DNA from: a virus
Direction: 5' to 3' (one strand)
IMG/VR virus record: IMGVR_UViG_3300025732_000023
Location: 34,732-98,731 of that record
DNA length: 64,000 nucleotides
In this document: piece after piece, positions 15,005 to 22,462 of the stretch
Layout of the letters: every line of letters starts with the position of its first letter
Numbering within the stretch: the first letter of the stretch is position 1
The notes under the pieces: generated by a model
The model's database searches: none
What the model was told of the DNA's origin: nothing
What the model saw: only the letters and a program-made list of their open reading frames with translations
Position numbers and translations under genes: made by a program

Positions 15005-15537
15005 TAAGTCGATGATTTCAGTTGATACACAGTATACTTGAAAGATGCCTCTGCTGTAAAGTATTGAACGTCAGATGCTGACGCATCAAAATCAAGAGAA
15101 CTCAATGAGACTGGAAATAGATCTAAAAATTTAACCTTTGCAACTTCCTTAAAGTTACTGTTCAAAACACGAAGAGTTCCATCACTAAATTGTGCCTTCA
15201 TATCTCTTTTGTTTTCAACAGTTGTCAGATCTTTAAATTGAGTTGTAATTTCTGGGAAACCTAATCCAACTAACCAATCATAAATTGTAATATAATTTTC
15301 CATATTTTCATCAACAATAAATTTTATAGTCAGATCTCCATAATTTAATTTTTCACCTGGAACATCAAGGTCCTTTAAATATGTTGATTGTCTAGCAACG
15401 TCCAAAGTAATTTGTGGTATTCTGGCACTATTGGAGAAAAAATCTACTTTTGGATATCTTGCCAAAGTAAATTTGAATCCAGTGACAGATAAAAAGTTTC
15501 TGTTACTAATTTGGTTTGCCCAATTACAATTTGTCAT
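15004..15537 (-). CDS. Tail-tube-like structural protein, 177 aa
   Basis: The beta-rich protein shares a pattern with tail tube proteins: an N-terminal FKFTLARYP strand, ARIPQITLDVARQ, a GDLTIKFIVDENMENY strand-helix and TIYDWLVGLGFPE, then a C-terminal LDFDASASDVQYFTAEASF strand. The same order (aaNLP, fgswTVtvindtdf, eKWmn) is visible in gp19 of this window, so I infer a tube/gp19-type fold. It could be a baseplate-tube or completion protein. Its position beside uvsY and the head genes gives no more help. Confidence 0.65.
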   Translation of the reverse strand: MTNCNWANQISNRNFLSVTGFKFTLARYPKVDFFSNSARIPQITLDVARQSTYLKDLDVPGEKLNYGDLTIKFIVDENMENYITIYDWLVGLGFPEITTQFKDLTTVENKRDMKAQFSDGTLRVLNSNFKEVAKVKFLDLFPVSLSSLDFDASASDVQYFTAEASFKYTVYQLKSST

Positions 15538-15608
15538 TATTTTTTCTTAGTTGGAACTATTTTTGGAATGCTCATATTTACCTTTATACCCAAATCAGGA
15601 ATTTTTGG

Positions 15609-16172
15609 TTATGGTTGTGATAAAGTTTTGACGTAAACTTTTTGTTTACCTGCTTCTATTGCAGTAATATTGGGATTTCCTGTAAAATCTCTAGTAGTTT
15701 GTAATGCTGCATCTAAATATACTGATTTATTATGATCTCCAGCTGATCCAAAGTTTCCAGTGTCACGAACAGTAGTTGACGCAATTGGGGCCTTTGTTCC
15801 TGGTGCTTTTGTTATTTGTAACTTTGTTCCAAATGGAATAGAAGGTTTAGAGCTTGTTCTAGATGCATATGGAACAGCAACTAGCCTTTGAGTGTCATCA
15901 AATTTATGACCACTTGCAGTTAATGATCCGGGAGTATCTGCCTTACTGTAAGTGCTTACAGTTACTGGTTTCCAACCATATCTCTGTTGTTCTACTTCGG
16001 TATGAGGACGTTGGGTGAATTTTCCAGTAGACTTATCTAAAACACCAGGTTTATAGTTCTTGTAAGCAAGAACTTTTGTGTTTGCTTTTGGTTTTACTTG
16101 TGGTTTAGATGCAAATGGATTCCAAAATTCTAAAATATCAGCATCACCACAAAATTCTTTAAAAGTTTTCAT
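15609..16172 (-). CDS. Putative packaged protein with capsid-targeting-like N-terminus and DPBB/3D-like domain
   Basis: The 187-residue protein starts MKTFKEFCGDADILE, closely resembling the capsid-targeting peptide of T4 internal proteins (MKTYQEFIAE). ILE at 14-16 would fit the gp21 protease rule I/L-x-E. The C-terminal half (FGTKLQIT, TVRDTGNFG, KSVYLDAALQTT) looks like a double-psi beta-barrel or 3D-type domain, as in RlpA- or MltA-related wall-active proteins. I chose the ATG at 16172, two bases after the preceding stop; a TTG two codons earlier is unlikely. The same frame stays open for 23 codons past its TAA. Confidence 0.7.
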   Translation of the reverse strand: MKTFKEFCGDADILEFWNPFASKPQVKPKANTKVLAYKNYKPGVLDKSTGKFTQRPHTEVEQQRYGWKPVTVSTYSKADTPGSLTASGHKFDDTQRLVAVPYASRTSSKPSIPFGTKLQITKAPGTKAPIASTTVRDTGNFGSAGDHNKSVYLDAALQTTRDFTGNPNITAIEAGKQKVYVKTLSQP

Positions 16173-16174
16173 TA

Positions 16175-16333
16175 TCAATCATTGATAATGAGATTAAACC
16201 AAGTTTCACTCATACCATTGATGATGCTATCTGCAGATTCCTTATCTTGGGCATAACCTTCACTGATAAGATGCTCAACAACCTTTTCGTAGTTCTTATG
16301 AATTTCTTGCGATTGCTTAGGAGTAGGCTTCAT
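16175..16333 (-). CDS. Small protein consisting of the EGY helical module, 52 aa
   Basis: The protein begins MKPTPKQSQEIHKNYEK and is almost entirely the module HLISEGYAQ..SAD.IINGMSETW. The same module is seen in the 223-aa protein (133-173) and the 788-aa protein (about 286-327). The ATG at 16333 follows a CTAAATA-type late promoter and the gp23 terminator. A start further upstream would run through that terminator. Function is unknown. Confidence 0.75.
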   Translation of the reverse strand: MKPTPKQSQEIHKNYEKVVEHLISEGYAQDKESADSIINGMSETWFNLIIND

Positions 16334-16353
16334 TTTTCTACTAGTTTTATTTT

Positions 16354-16360
16354 TATTTAG
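16354..16360 (-). promoter_or_regulatory. Candidate late promoter, CTAAATA type
   Basis: The minus strand reads TCTAAATAAAAATAAAA between the gp23 terminator and the ATG at 16333, 21 bases before the start. Confidence 0.5.
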
Positions 16361-16368
16361 ATAAAAAA

Positions 16369-16390
16369 AGACCCCCCTTTCGGGAGGTCT
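16369..16390 (-). terminator. Intrinsic terminator after gp23
   Basis: On the minus strand AGACCTCCC-GAAA-GGGGGGTCT (one T-G pair) is followed by seven T. It lies 20 bases after the gp23 stop. Confidence 0.93.
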
Positions 16391-16410
16391 GATAGATATG
16401 TGAATCGAGA

Positions 16411-17811
16411 TCACATAAGGTTGGTAACCTTGACTCTTCTGTAGTAACGGTTTGCGTTACGTACCAGACCGTCGCCAGTGATAGCGGTTGTACCCTGTGA
16501 GAATGGGTTAGCAACGATACCATAGCGGGTCTTGAAGCCAATCTTGGGCTGGAAGGTGTCCTCACCAACCGCACGTACCATCTGGAGAGGTACATATGGG
16601 CAATAGAACAGACCTGCATCATAAGGGGAAGAACCCTTATAACCAACAACGTAGTACTGGTTAGCAGAAACGTTTGCCGAATAAGGATCGATATAAACAC
16701 GATACTTACCTTGCAGAACACCAGCGAAGGTGTTGCCAGTGTCATCAACGTTCAGGTTAGCGTTGAGCGCAGGGGTGTAATCAAGTACACCAGCCATTGT
16801 CAGGGCGGAAGCAACGTCTGCGGAGCAGAGGATCATGTTGCCCTTTCCACGACGAGTTCTTTGTGCGATTGCGTTAGCGTCGCGCTCGATCTGGAAGATA
16901 AGACCCTTGAACTTCTCAACTGACCAACGACCGTTAGAGTCAACGTCGAGGTCGAAAGTACCAGCGGTAGCAACGTTTGCCTGAGCACCAGACTCAGCAA
17001 CGTTATAGATGGTACGGATAACTTCGCGGTTGATTTCTGCGAGGATCTCGGTGCTGAGGATGTTTGCAAGCTCAGCTTCTGCATTCAGACCGTGAATTGC
17101 CTTCAGGTCTTGTGCGAGTTCGAGTGAGTACTCAGCTTTCAGTGCTCTGGACTTCGCAGTAACGGTGACCTTCTCGATCGAGAATGCCATCTCATTGAAG
17201 TGACCCTCAGTGCCGTCGCCAAGATTCTCAGCAACATCGGTACGCATACCCTGACCTACGTTGTAGGTTTGAGCATCGCCAGTTGCAGGGTAGGTAGCAT
17301 CCAGAAGACCAGGATTGGTTCCTCTTTGTGCAGTAGTACCAAGACCAACGGTTCCGTTAGTCCAACCCTGAGTGTTGTTGAGGTTGGTTGACTGGCCAGA
17401 GAATGCAGTATCCGCTTCGTTGAACAGTGCTTCGGTGCCGCTCTGGGTGTTGTACTTCGAGCGCATTGCGAAGATGAGTCCAGTAGGACCGTTCATTGGT
17501 TGAACGCCAGCGAGGTCATAAGCGACCAGGTTAGGCATTGAACGTCTGATCAGGGAGATCAGAACTGGGTCGAAACCTGCAACAGGGGCGGAAGCACCAG
17601 CGGAGAAACCAGGATTACCGGTTCCAGAAAGGGTGCTAACAGTAGGACCTTCAGAGAGGAATGCTCTCTCCTCACGGAGTTCTCTCTCTTGGTTTTCTAG
17701 CAGGATAGCGGTTACCGCTCTACGATGCGAATCTTTGATTGAATCAAGACCCTCATAGTCGAGGATAGGTGCCCACTTCTCCTGCAATTGCTCAGCATTG
17801 AACATTTGCAT
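16411..17811 (-). CDS. 23: Major capsid protein gp23 precursor
   Basis: This is the hexameric HK97-fold capsid subunit. The N-terminus (EQLQEKWAPILDYEGLDSI, then AILLENQERE) matches the T4 gp23 propeptide. The sequence AFLSE-GPTV (cut after Glu54) fits the gp21 protease rule and the T4 site FLTE-AEIG. IRRSMPNLVAYDLAGVQPMN is the family signature. The 466 residues compare with 521 in T4, so some T4 insertions are absent. An AGAGG Shine-Dalgarno lies 9 bases before the ATG at 17811, supporting it over the ATG at 17805. A strong terminator follows. Confidence 0.97.
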   Translation of the reverse strand: MQMFNAEQLQEKWAPILDYEGLDSIKDSHRRAVTAILLENQERELREERAFLSEGPTVSTLSGTGNPGFSAGASAPVAGFDPVLISLIRRSMPNLVAYDLAGVQPMNGPTGLIFAMRSKYNTQSGTEALFNEADTAFSGQSTNLNNTQGWTNGTVGLGTTAQRGTNPGLLDATYPATGDAQTYNVGQGMRTDVAENLGDGTEGHFNEMAFSIEKVTVTAKSRALKAEYSLELAQDLKAIHGLNAEAELANILSTEILAEINREVIRTIYNVAESGAQANVATAGTFDLDVDSNGRWSVEKFKGLIFQIERDANAIAQRTRRGKGNMILCSADVASALTMAGVLDYTPALNANLNVDDTGNTFAGVLQGKYRVYIDPYSANVSANQYYVVGYKGSSPYDAGLFYCPYVPLQMVRAVGEDTFQPKIGFKTRYGIVANPFSQGTTAITGDGLVRNANRYYRRVKVTNLM

Positions 17812-17860
17812 TTGAATTTACCTCTTTTAAAAGTGTTGTTGTTTGATTATGATCTAAAAA

Positions 17861-18940
17861 TCACTTTTTAGAAGCTCTTGCAAGAGTCTCTAAATAAGCA
17901 GCCATTACTGGCGAAACAGATTCAGTGATCGTTTCATCAGATGAGACTTCTTCTGAGAGATTCTCAGTTGTGCTTCTTTGAGTACCAGTGTTTGCTGGGA
18001 AATATGATTCCCTCAGAGTTACTAGCTTCTCACGATAGTCTGCTTCACTGTCAAACTCAACATTTTCGGCAAGAGAAGCGAGTTTGTCCTTCTGAGATAG
18101 TGCAAGACCCTCAGCGACATCTGCAAAGATTACATCAGCAACCGACTCGGCTAATCTTCTATTAAGAGCAACATTTCTTTGAATTTGCTCGTTGAGTTTT
18201 TCTTCCATTTCATCAAGTTTATCTACCATGCTCTCGATTACATCATATCTATCTTCAGGGATTGTTACATAATGATCTTCAAAAAGACTCTTCATTCCAA
18301 CGAGGAATGATTCGGTCATTTCGGTCTTAAGACCGTGCTCAACTGCGAGTGCATTCTCTTGGAACCACTCATCAGCAACATACTCAAGATATGCATCGAC
18401 TCTTTCGGTGAGTTCCGACTTAATACCATTGAGTTCTTCTACAAGAGCAACTGCATATGACTCTTGGAGAGACTCCTTGATTTCGGCAACTTTCGACTTA
18501 ATCGCTGCTTCGAAGATGGTGCGTGCTTTCTCTTGGAATTCCTCAGAAAGCTCCTCACCTTCGAGAAGAGCGTTTACATCTTCATCGATGTTAAACTCTT
18601 CTTCTACTTCTTCTTCTTCGGCGGTATCTTCTTCTACTTCTTCACCACCTTCCTCACCTTCGAGGTCGGTCTCTTCCTCTTCGGTTTCTTCTTCAATGAC
18701 TTCATCTTCAATCTCAGTCTCTTCTGCTTTCATTGCTTTTGCATTAACAATGTCTCTTACCTGAGCAAGAGTAGCAGATGGATCTTTGAGCTTAGATGAA
18801 TCGTCATCTGGACGATAATTTTCGGGAGTAGGACCACCTAAATCTTCGTACTCGATGCCAGTTTGTGGCATTGGATCGGCAGGTGCAGCCCCTTTGGTTA
18901 CTACGTTTTCCATTTCTTGTAAATTTCTACCAACGGACAT
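17861..18940 (-). CDS. 22: Prohead scaffold core protein gp22
   Basis: This is the main assembly core of the prohead, degraded by gp21 during maturation. The 359-residue protein is longer than T4 gp22 (269). It has a strongly acidic Glu-rich stretch (about 75-120) and a long helical part (about 125-290). The C-terminal end is PVMAAYLETLARASKK. An exact TATAAATA late promoter lies 31 bases upstream. It lies between protease and capsid genes, as in T4. Confidence 0.92.
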   Translation of the reverse strand: MSVGRNLQEMENVVTKGAAPADPMPQTGIEYEDLGGPTPENYRPDDDSSKLKDPSATLAQVRDIVNAKAMKAEETEIEDEVIEEETEEEETDLEGEEGGEEVEEDTAEEEEVEEEFNIDEDVNALLEGEELSEEFQEKARTIFEAAIKSKVAEIKESLQESYAVALVEELNGIKSELTERVDAYLEYVADEWFQENALAVEHGLKTEMTESFLVGMKSLFEDHYVTIPEDRYDVIESMVDKLDEMEEKLNEQIQRNVALNRRLAESVADVIFADVAEGLALSQKDKLASLAENVEFDSEADYREKLVTLRESYFPANTGTQRSTTENLSEEVSSDETITESVSPVMAAYLETLARASKK

Positions 18941-18966
18941 TTTTGTTTAGATTCTTAGATAATCTA

Positions 18967-18978
18967 TATTTATTTATA
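18967..18978 (-). promoter_or_regulatory. Late promoter TATAAATA (with overlapping AATAAATA) for gp22-gp23
   Basis: The minus strand reads TATAAATAAATA: a perfect T4 consensus TATAAATA at 18971-18978, with a second in-register AATAAATA at 18967-18974. It precedes the gp22 ATG by about 30 bases. Confidence 0.85.
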
Positions 18979-18980
18979 AA

Positions 18981-19631
18981 TTAAAGATTTGAAAGAAATT
19001 CGTTGAATAGATTCAACTTATGCTCTTCAAGTCTTCTCTGATCTACAAGAGTGTTAATTCTCTTTTGAGTTTGTTCTGCAAGTCTTTCACGAAGAATTCC
19101 TCCTTCCCAAACCCACTCTTTACCTTCCATAATTCCCTGAACAAAAGCGTCAGGAGCAGAAGGATCGGCAACGATATCAGCAGCAGTTGCTAACATAAAA
19201 TCTTCGCCAACAATTTTATGACCTTCATTAGTCATTTTCAGTGATCCGACACCACGAGAAGAAACGCCTAAGCAAACTCCCTCACCAATAAGTGATTTTG
19301 CAATCTTACCCATTGGAGTTTCTAAAAGTTTTGCCTTACCAATGAAGTTATTACCATCTCTATAAAGTTCACAAATTTTATGTGATACTCTATCAAGATT
19401 TACAGTAGGTCCATCAGGGTGACCGAGTTCACCAAGAGCACGTCCCTTACATACAAAGTTTTCGTTGTAACGATTTACCTCTCTTTCCATGATAGAAAGA
19501 GGGTACATTCTTCCATTACGGTTGACTTGTTCTGCTTGCAGGAAAATACCTTTGATAAAGCACTGCTTATCAGAACCTTTACCTTCGGTAATAAATTCTA
19601 CTTTTTGAATTTCTTCTGTGATGAGTTTCAT
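18981..19631 (-). CDS. 21: Prohead core protease gp21
   Basis: This serine protease matures the prohead by cutting at I/L-x-E sites. Candidate catalytic residues are His71 in GELGHPDGP and a Ser in LGVSSRGVGS (124-125). Those motifs and the start FIKGIFLQAEQVNRNGRMYP are typical of the family. At 216 residues it is near T4 (212). The gene lies between the gp68-position protein and gp22. Confidence 0.95.
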   Translation of the reverse strand: MKLITEEIQKVEFITEGKGSDKQCFIKGIFLQAEQVNRNGRMYPLSIMEREVNRYNENFVCKGRALGELGHPDGPTVNLDRVSHKICELYRDGNNFIGKAKLLETPMGKIAKSLIGEGVCLGVSSRGVGSLKMTNEGHKIVGEDFMLATAADIVADPSAPDAFVQGIMEGKEWVWEGGILRERLAEQTQKRINTLVDQRRLEEHKLNLFNEFLSNL

Positions 19632-19635
19632 TGTT

Positions 19636-19911
19636 TTAGTTTGTGAATCCTACTTTTGCTCCCAAAACAGCAGCATTCGCCGCATATACACAATGTGATG
19701 GTAATTTTTCCAAAAGTTCAGTTTGTAGTCGAGGTAGAGTGAAAGAACCAACAACGGTTCCACCCTGAGTTTCAACTACCGTAACTAGATATTCTGCTGA
19801 TGCAGAAGTATTGACCAAACGAACAACTGTTGCTGAAGTAAAACTTGTTGCTGTTCCAGTTGTAGTTGGAAGTGCTGCTTCTGCCCCAAGAACTTTAATT
19901 CTATTGGCCAT
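19636..19911 (-). CDS. Conserved protein in the gp68 position, 91 aa
   Basis: The small beta-rich Ala/Thr/Val-rich protein (MANRIKVLGAEAALP...) ends in ANAAVLGAKVGFTN. T4 has prohead core protein gp68 at this place, between 67 and 21, but I see no clear similarity to it. The strand-rich composition suggests a small beta-barrel structural or decoration protein. Its ATG overlaps the stop of the gp67-like gene (TAATG). Confidence 0.7.
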   Translation of the reverse strand: MANRIKVLGAEAALPTTTGTATSFTSATVVRLVNTSASAEYLVTVVETQGGTVVGSFTLPRLQTELLEKLPSHCVYAANAAVLGAKVGFTN

Positions 19912-20084
19912 TATTCTTGATCCTCTGTTTCTTCTACTTCAGACTCACCAAACATAGATGATGCTACGTATGGTTTTGCGAGTTCAATTCTCTCTGCTGC
20001 TTTTGAATAAAGAATATCGTGAATTTTGTCACGAACATCCGATGCTGATGCATCAGTTGCAATCAAGTCGATAAGATCTTCCAT
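19911..20084 (-). CDS. 67: gp67-like prohead core protein, 57 aa
   Basis: This short frame reads MEDLIDLIATDASASDVRDK, has a helical middle and ends in an acidic tail (GESEVEETEDQE). T4 gp67 has the same plan: MEGLIEAI, a helix and a long acidic tail. It also has the same neighbours, portal 20 upstream and protease 21 downstream. A perfect TATAAATA late promoter lies 26 bases before the ATG. The symbol rests on position and pattern, not on strong identity. Confidence 0.7.
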   Translation of the reverse strand: MEDLIDLIATDASASDVRDKIHDILYSKAAERIELAKPYVASSMFGESEVEETEDQE

Positions 20085-20109
20085 AAAATTATTTTATTAA
20101 TTATAAATT

Positions 20110-20117
20110 TATTTATA
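20110..20117 (-). promoter_or_regulatory. Late promoter TATAAATA for gp67-21 unit
   Basis: A perfect minus-strand TATAAATA overlaps the last codons of gp20 and lies 26-33 bases before the gp67-like ATG. Confidence 0.85.
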
Positions 20118-21819
20118 TCTCAGCCTTTTTAGCGTCTTTCTGCATTTGGGCGTCTGTTACACTTGCTTGTGCATCTAGACCTGGCTCTGTTGGAATCTCG
20201 CCCATTCCCATTGCATCTTGACCCATTCCTGCCATACCATTTCCTTCACCAGGTTGGGGTAATGGAGCACCAGTAATTGGATCAATCATCGAAGGATCTG
20301 GAAGAATTCCTTTTTGAATTTCATCCTCAATCTGCTCATCGATTTCAATAATCTCTACATCAGTTTGACGAAGAATTTTCTTTCTTACATATTCAGTAGA
20401 GAAATATTTTCCAATATAAGGTTCAATCGTCGCAAGTGTACCTAAACGACCATTCAGAAGTTCAGATTCTTTAAGTTCTGCGAATTGATTGTCATATAGA
20501 AAATCATATTGAATATGATCTGACATTACATCCCAGTCTTCTGGACTGACAATATTTTTAAGAATCAATTGAGTCTTCAACATATCATTGAACATTTGAG
20601 CAAATCTTTTTCTCAAACGTCCTACGAACTTAGCAAATTTAAGTTCATCTCTCAGAATTTCTGATGATCTTCCAAGATTAAATCCATCACCACTTCCAGC
20701 AATTCTTGATTCTGGAACTCCAAGTGCTCTATACAGTTTTTTCTGGAAGTATTCAATATCGGCAAGTTCTCCAAGATTTTGCCCACCAGGAAGAGTGGTG
20801 ATTTCAGTTCCTCTACCACCTTCACGGCGAGGTAACCAGAAATCTTCCATCATAGACATAAACTTGCGATCATCACGAACTTCACCAGTTGAAGCATCAT
20901 AGACAAGTTTATTTCTATAACGAGACATAACCTCTTTAAGGTATTGTTCCGCTTTTACCTTTGGAAGATTGCCAACATCAATATAGAAAATTCTTCTTTC
21001 AGGTGCTCTTGACAATCTGTAAATAACAAGAGAGTCCTCAATCATTCTCAGTTGATTGAGTGCTTTGATTGCTTTATGGAGATAAGAGAGAACAGTATTT
21101 TTGTTTCTATCTACAAGACCAGAAGTGCAATATACAACCGAGTCTTTTGCAATCTTTACTGACTTACCAGCACCTGCACCAGAAATCATTCCTGTTGGAT
21201 AATTTGGTGTTGGTGTATATAAGAAATACTCTTCAAATTCTGGACTATGTGGTAGAGAATTTTCGTTATTTTTTAAGTTTACTCTGACGTAAGGATCTTT
21301 ATTATTTTTCTTTTCCTGACGAATATACTTCATTTTCATCGGATCAATGTATCTTAGATCCTGAATTCCTGCCTGAGGATTCTTAAGATCAATGACCTTC
21401 AAATAATAAATTCTTCCATCAATATACCAGTTTCTAAAAATCTCATGGCACTTTCTATCAAAGTCCATGATTTCTTTTAGATATCTAAATTCTTCTCTTA
21501 TTTTCTTTTTGAGTGATTCGCTGGCATTTAGATTGGAAAGTTCAATCTCTACCGGCGAATCATATAGATCACTAACCAATGCTTCATTAACAACATCTTC
21601 AATGGCACCATCACACTCTGGGTGAAGTGCCATTTCTCTATATCTTTTAATTAAATCATGCTCTGTTCGATAGACTCCTTCAATATCAATATATTGACCA
21701 TAAAATCCACTAGCAATATAATTATCAACCCCGTCCTCATTGGTTTGAGGAACGGGGGATACTACCGAAGGAGATTGGTTTTTGTTACTATCAATAGAAA
21801 AACCAAAAAGTTTTGCCAT
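20113..21819 (-). CDS. 20: Portal vertex protein gp20
   Basis: This is the dodecameric portal through which DNA enters the head and on which the prohead nucleates. Family signatures include DGAIEDVVNEA, IYYLKVIDLKNPQAGIQDLRYIDP and VYCTSGLVDRN. The central part has IYRLSRAPERRIFYIDVG, the conserved stretch used widely for cyanophage surveys. The 568-residue length compares with 524 in T4, and the C-terminal tail is Gly/Met/Pro-rich. An ACTAAATA-type late promoter lies just upstream. Confidence 0.97.
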   Translation of the reverse strand: MAKLFGFSIDSNKNQSPSVVSPVPQTNEDGVDNYIASGFYGQYIDIEGVYRTEHDLIKRYREMALHPECDGAIEDVVNEALVSDLYDSPVEIELSNLNASESLKKKIREEFRYLKEIMDFDRKCHEIFRNWYIDGRIYYLKVIDLKNPQAGIQDLRYIDPMKMKYIRQEKKNNKDPYVRVNLKNNENSLPHSPEFEEYFLYTPTPNYPTGMISGAGAGKSVKIAKDSVVYCTSGLVDRNKNTVLSYLHKAIKALNQLRMIEDSLVIYRLSRAPERRIFYIDVGNLPKVKAEQYLKEVMSRYRNKLVYDASTGEVRDDRKFMSMMEDFWLPRREGGRGTEITTLPGGQNLGELADIEYFQKKLYRALGVPESRIAGSGDGFNLGRSSEILRDELKFAKFVGRLRKRFAQMFNDMLKTQLILKNIVSPEDWDVMSDHIQYDFLYDNQFAELKESELLNGRLGTLATIEPYIGKYFSTEYVRKKILRQTDVEIIEIDEQIEDEIQKGILPDPSMIDPITGAPLPQPGEGNGMAGMGQDAMGMGEIPTEPGLDAQASVTDAQMQKDAKKAEI

Positions 21820-21847
21820 AGTATAATCTTTTGACTCTTTATTCTAT

Positions 21848-21855
21848 TATTTAGT
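21848..21855 (-). promoter_or_regulatory. Candidate late promoter CTAAATA for gp20
   Basis: The minus strand reads AACTAAATAATAG 29-36 bases before the gp20 ATG, overlapping the gp19 stop region. Confidence 0.5.
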
Positions 21856-22441
21856 TAATATCTTCACCACCAGCATTTGTGCCAGTTCCTTTAATTGCTT
21901 CCCACCAAAGAACTTGAAGTTCTACGGTAAACTCTTCGATACCCTGAGCATCATATGAAAGTTCAATAGGAGATACCTGAGTTGGGAACAAATCATACAT
22001 TCTATATGATCTGAGTACAGATCCGTCACGATCTAATTGATAAACATAAGCATCAGACTGATAATCTGCTGGGTTGGTTAAACCAGTGTTATCGGACAAT
22101 CTGTTAAATGTATTCATCCACTTTTCAAAAGCGGAACGAATAGAGAAATCAGTGTCGTTGATAACGGTAACAGTCCAAGAATCAAAGGTTCTGTCTCCTG
22201 CAACTTTTAGAATTCTACCTCTAAAAGGAACATCGATTGGGGCAACGTTTGATGCAGGTAAGTTAGCTGCCTTGATCAAGAATCTAGACTTTTCAACTGT
22301 TGTTGTATTTGGAGTAGCAGCATCTGGGAAAGTAAGGACAACCTCAAAGAGGTTAGGGCGAGCACCACCACCCGTTAACTTATTTTTAAAGTCGGTGATC
22401 TTCCTTAGTGGGGGTGGATTAATTTGATTTCTAGCTGGCAT
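21851..22441 (-). CDS. 19: Tail tube protein gp19
   Basis: This forms the inner tube of the contractile tail. Visible segments are PNLFEVVLTFPDA, FLIKAANLPASNVAPIDVPF, FDSWTVTVINDTDFSIR, FEKWMN and FPTQVSPIELSYDAQGIEE, all typical of T4-like tube proteins. The 196 residues compare with 163 in T4. It sits between sheath and portal genes, as in T4. Confidence 0.95.
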   Translation of the reverse strand: MPARNQINPPPLRKITDFKNKLTGGGARPNLFEVVLTFPDAATPNTTTVEKSRFLIKAANLPASNVAPIDVPFRGRILKVAGDRTFDSWTVTVINDTDFSIRSAFEKWMNTFNRLSDNTGLTNPADYQSDAYVYQLDRDGSVLRSYRMYDLFPTQVSPIELSYDAQGIEEFTVELQVLWWEAIKGTGTNAGGEDIN

Positions 22442-22462
22442 AGTTCTAAACCTCTAGTTTAA

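Noticed and set aside
16334-16414. Longer start for the 52-aa module protein
   Set aside because: The upstream codons run through the gp23 terminator stem and T-run; the ATG at 16333 follows the promoter.
17941-18799. Plus-strand Ser- and Phe-rich frames opposite gp22
   Set aside because: They are mirror products of the Glu-rich scaffold codons (GAA/GAG read as TTC/CTC) and have no independent evidence.
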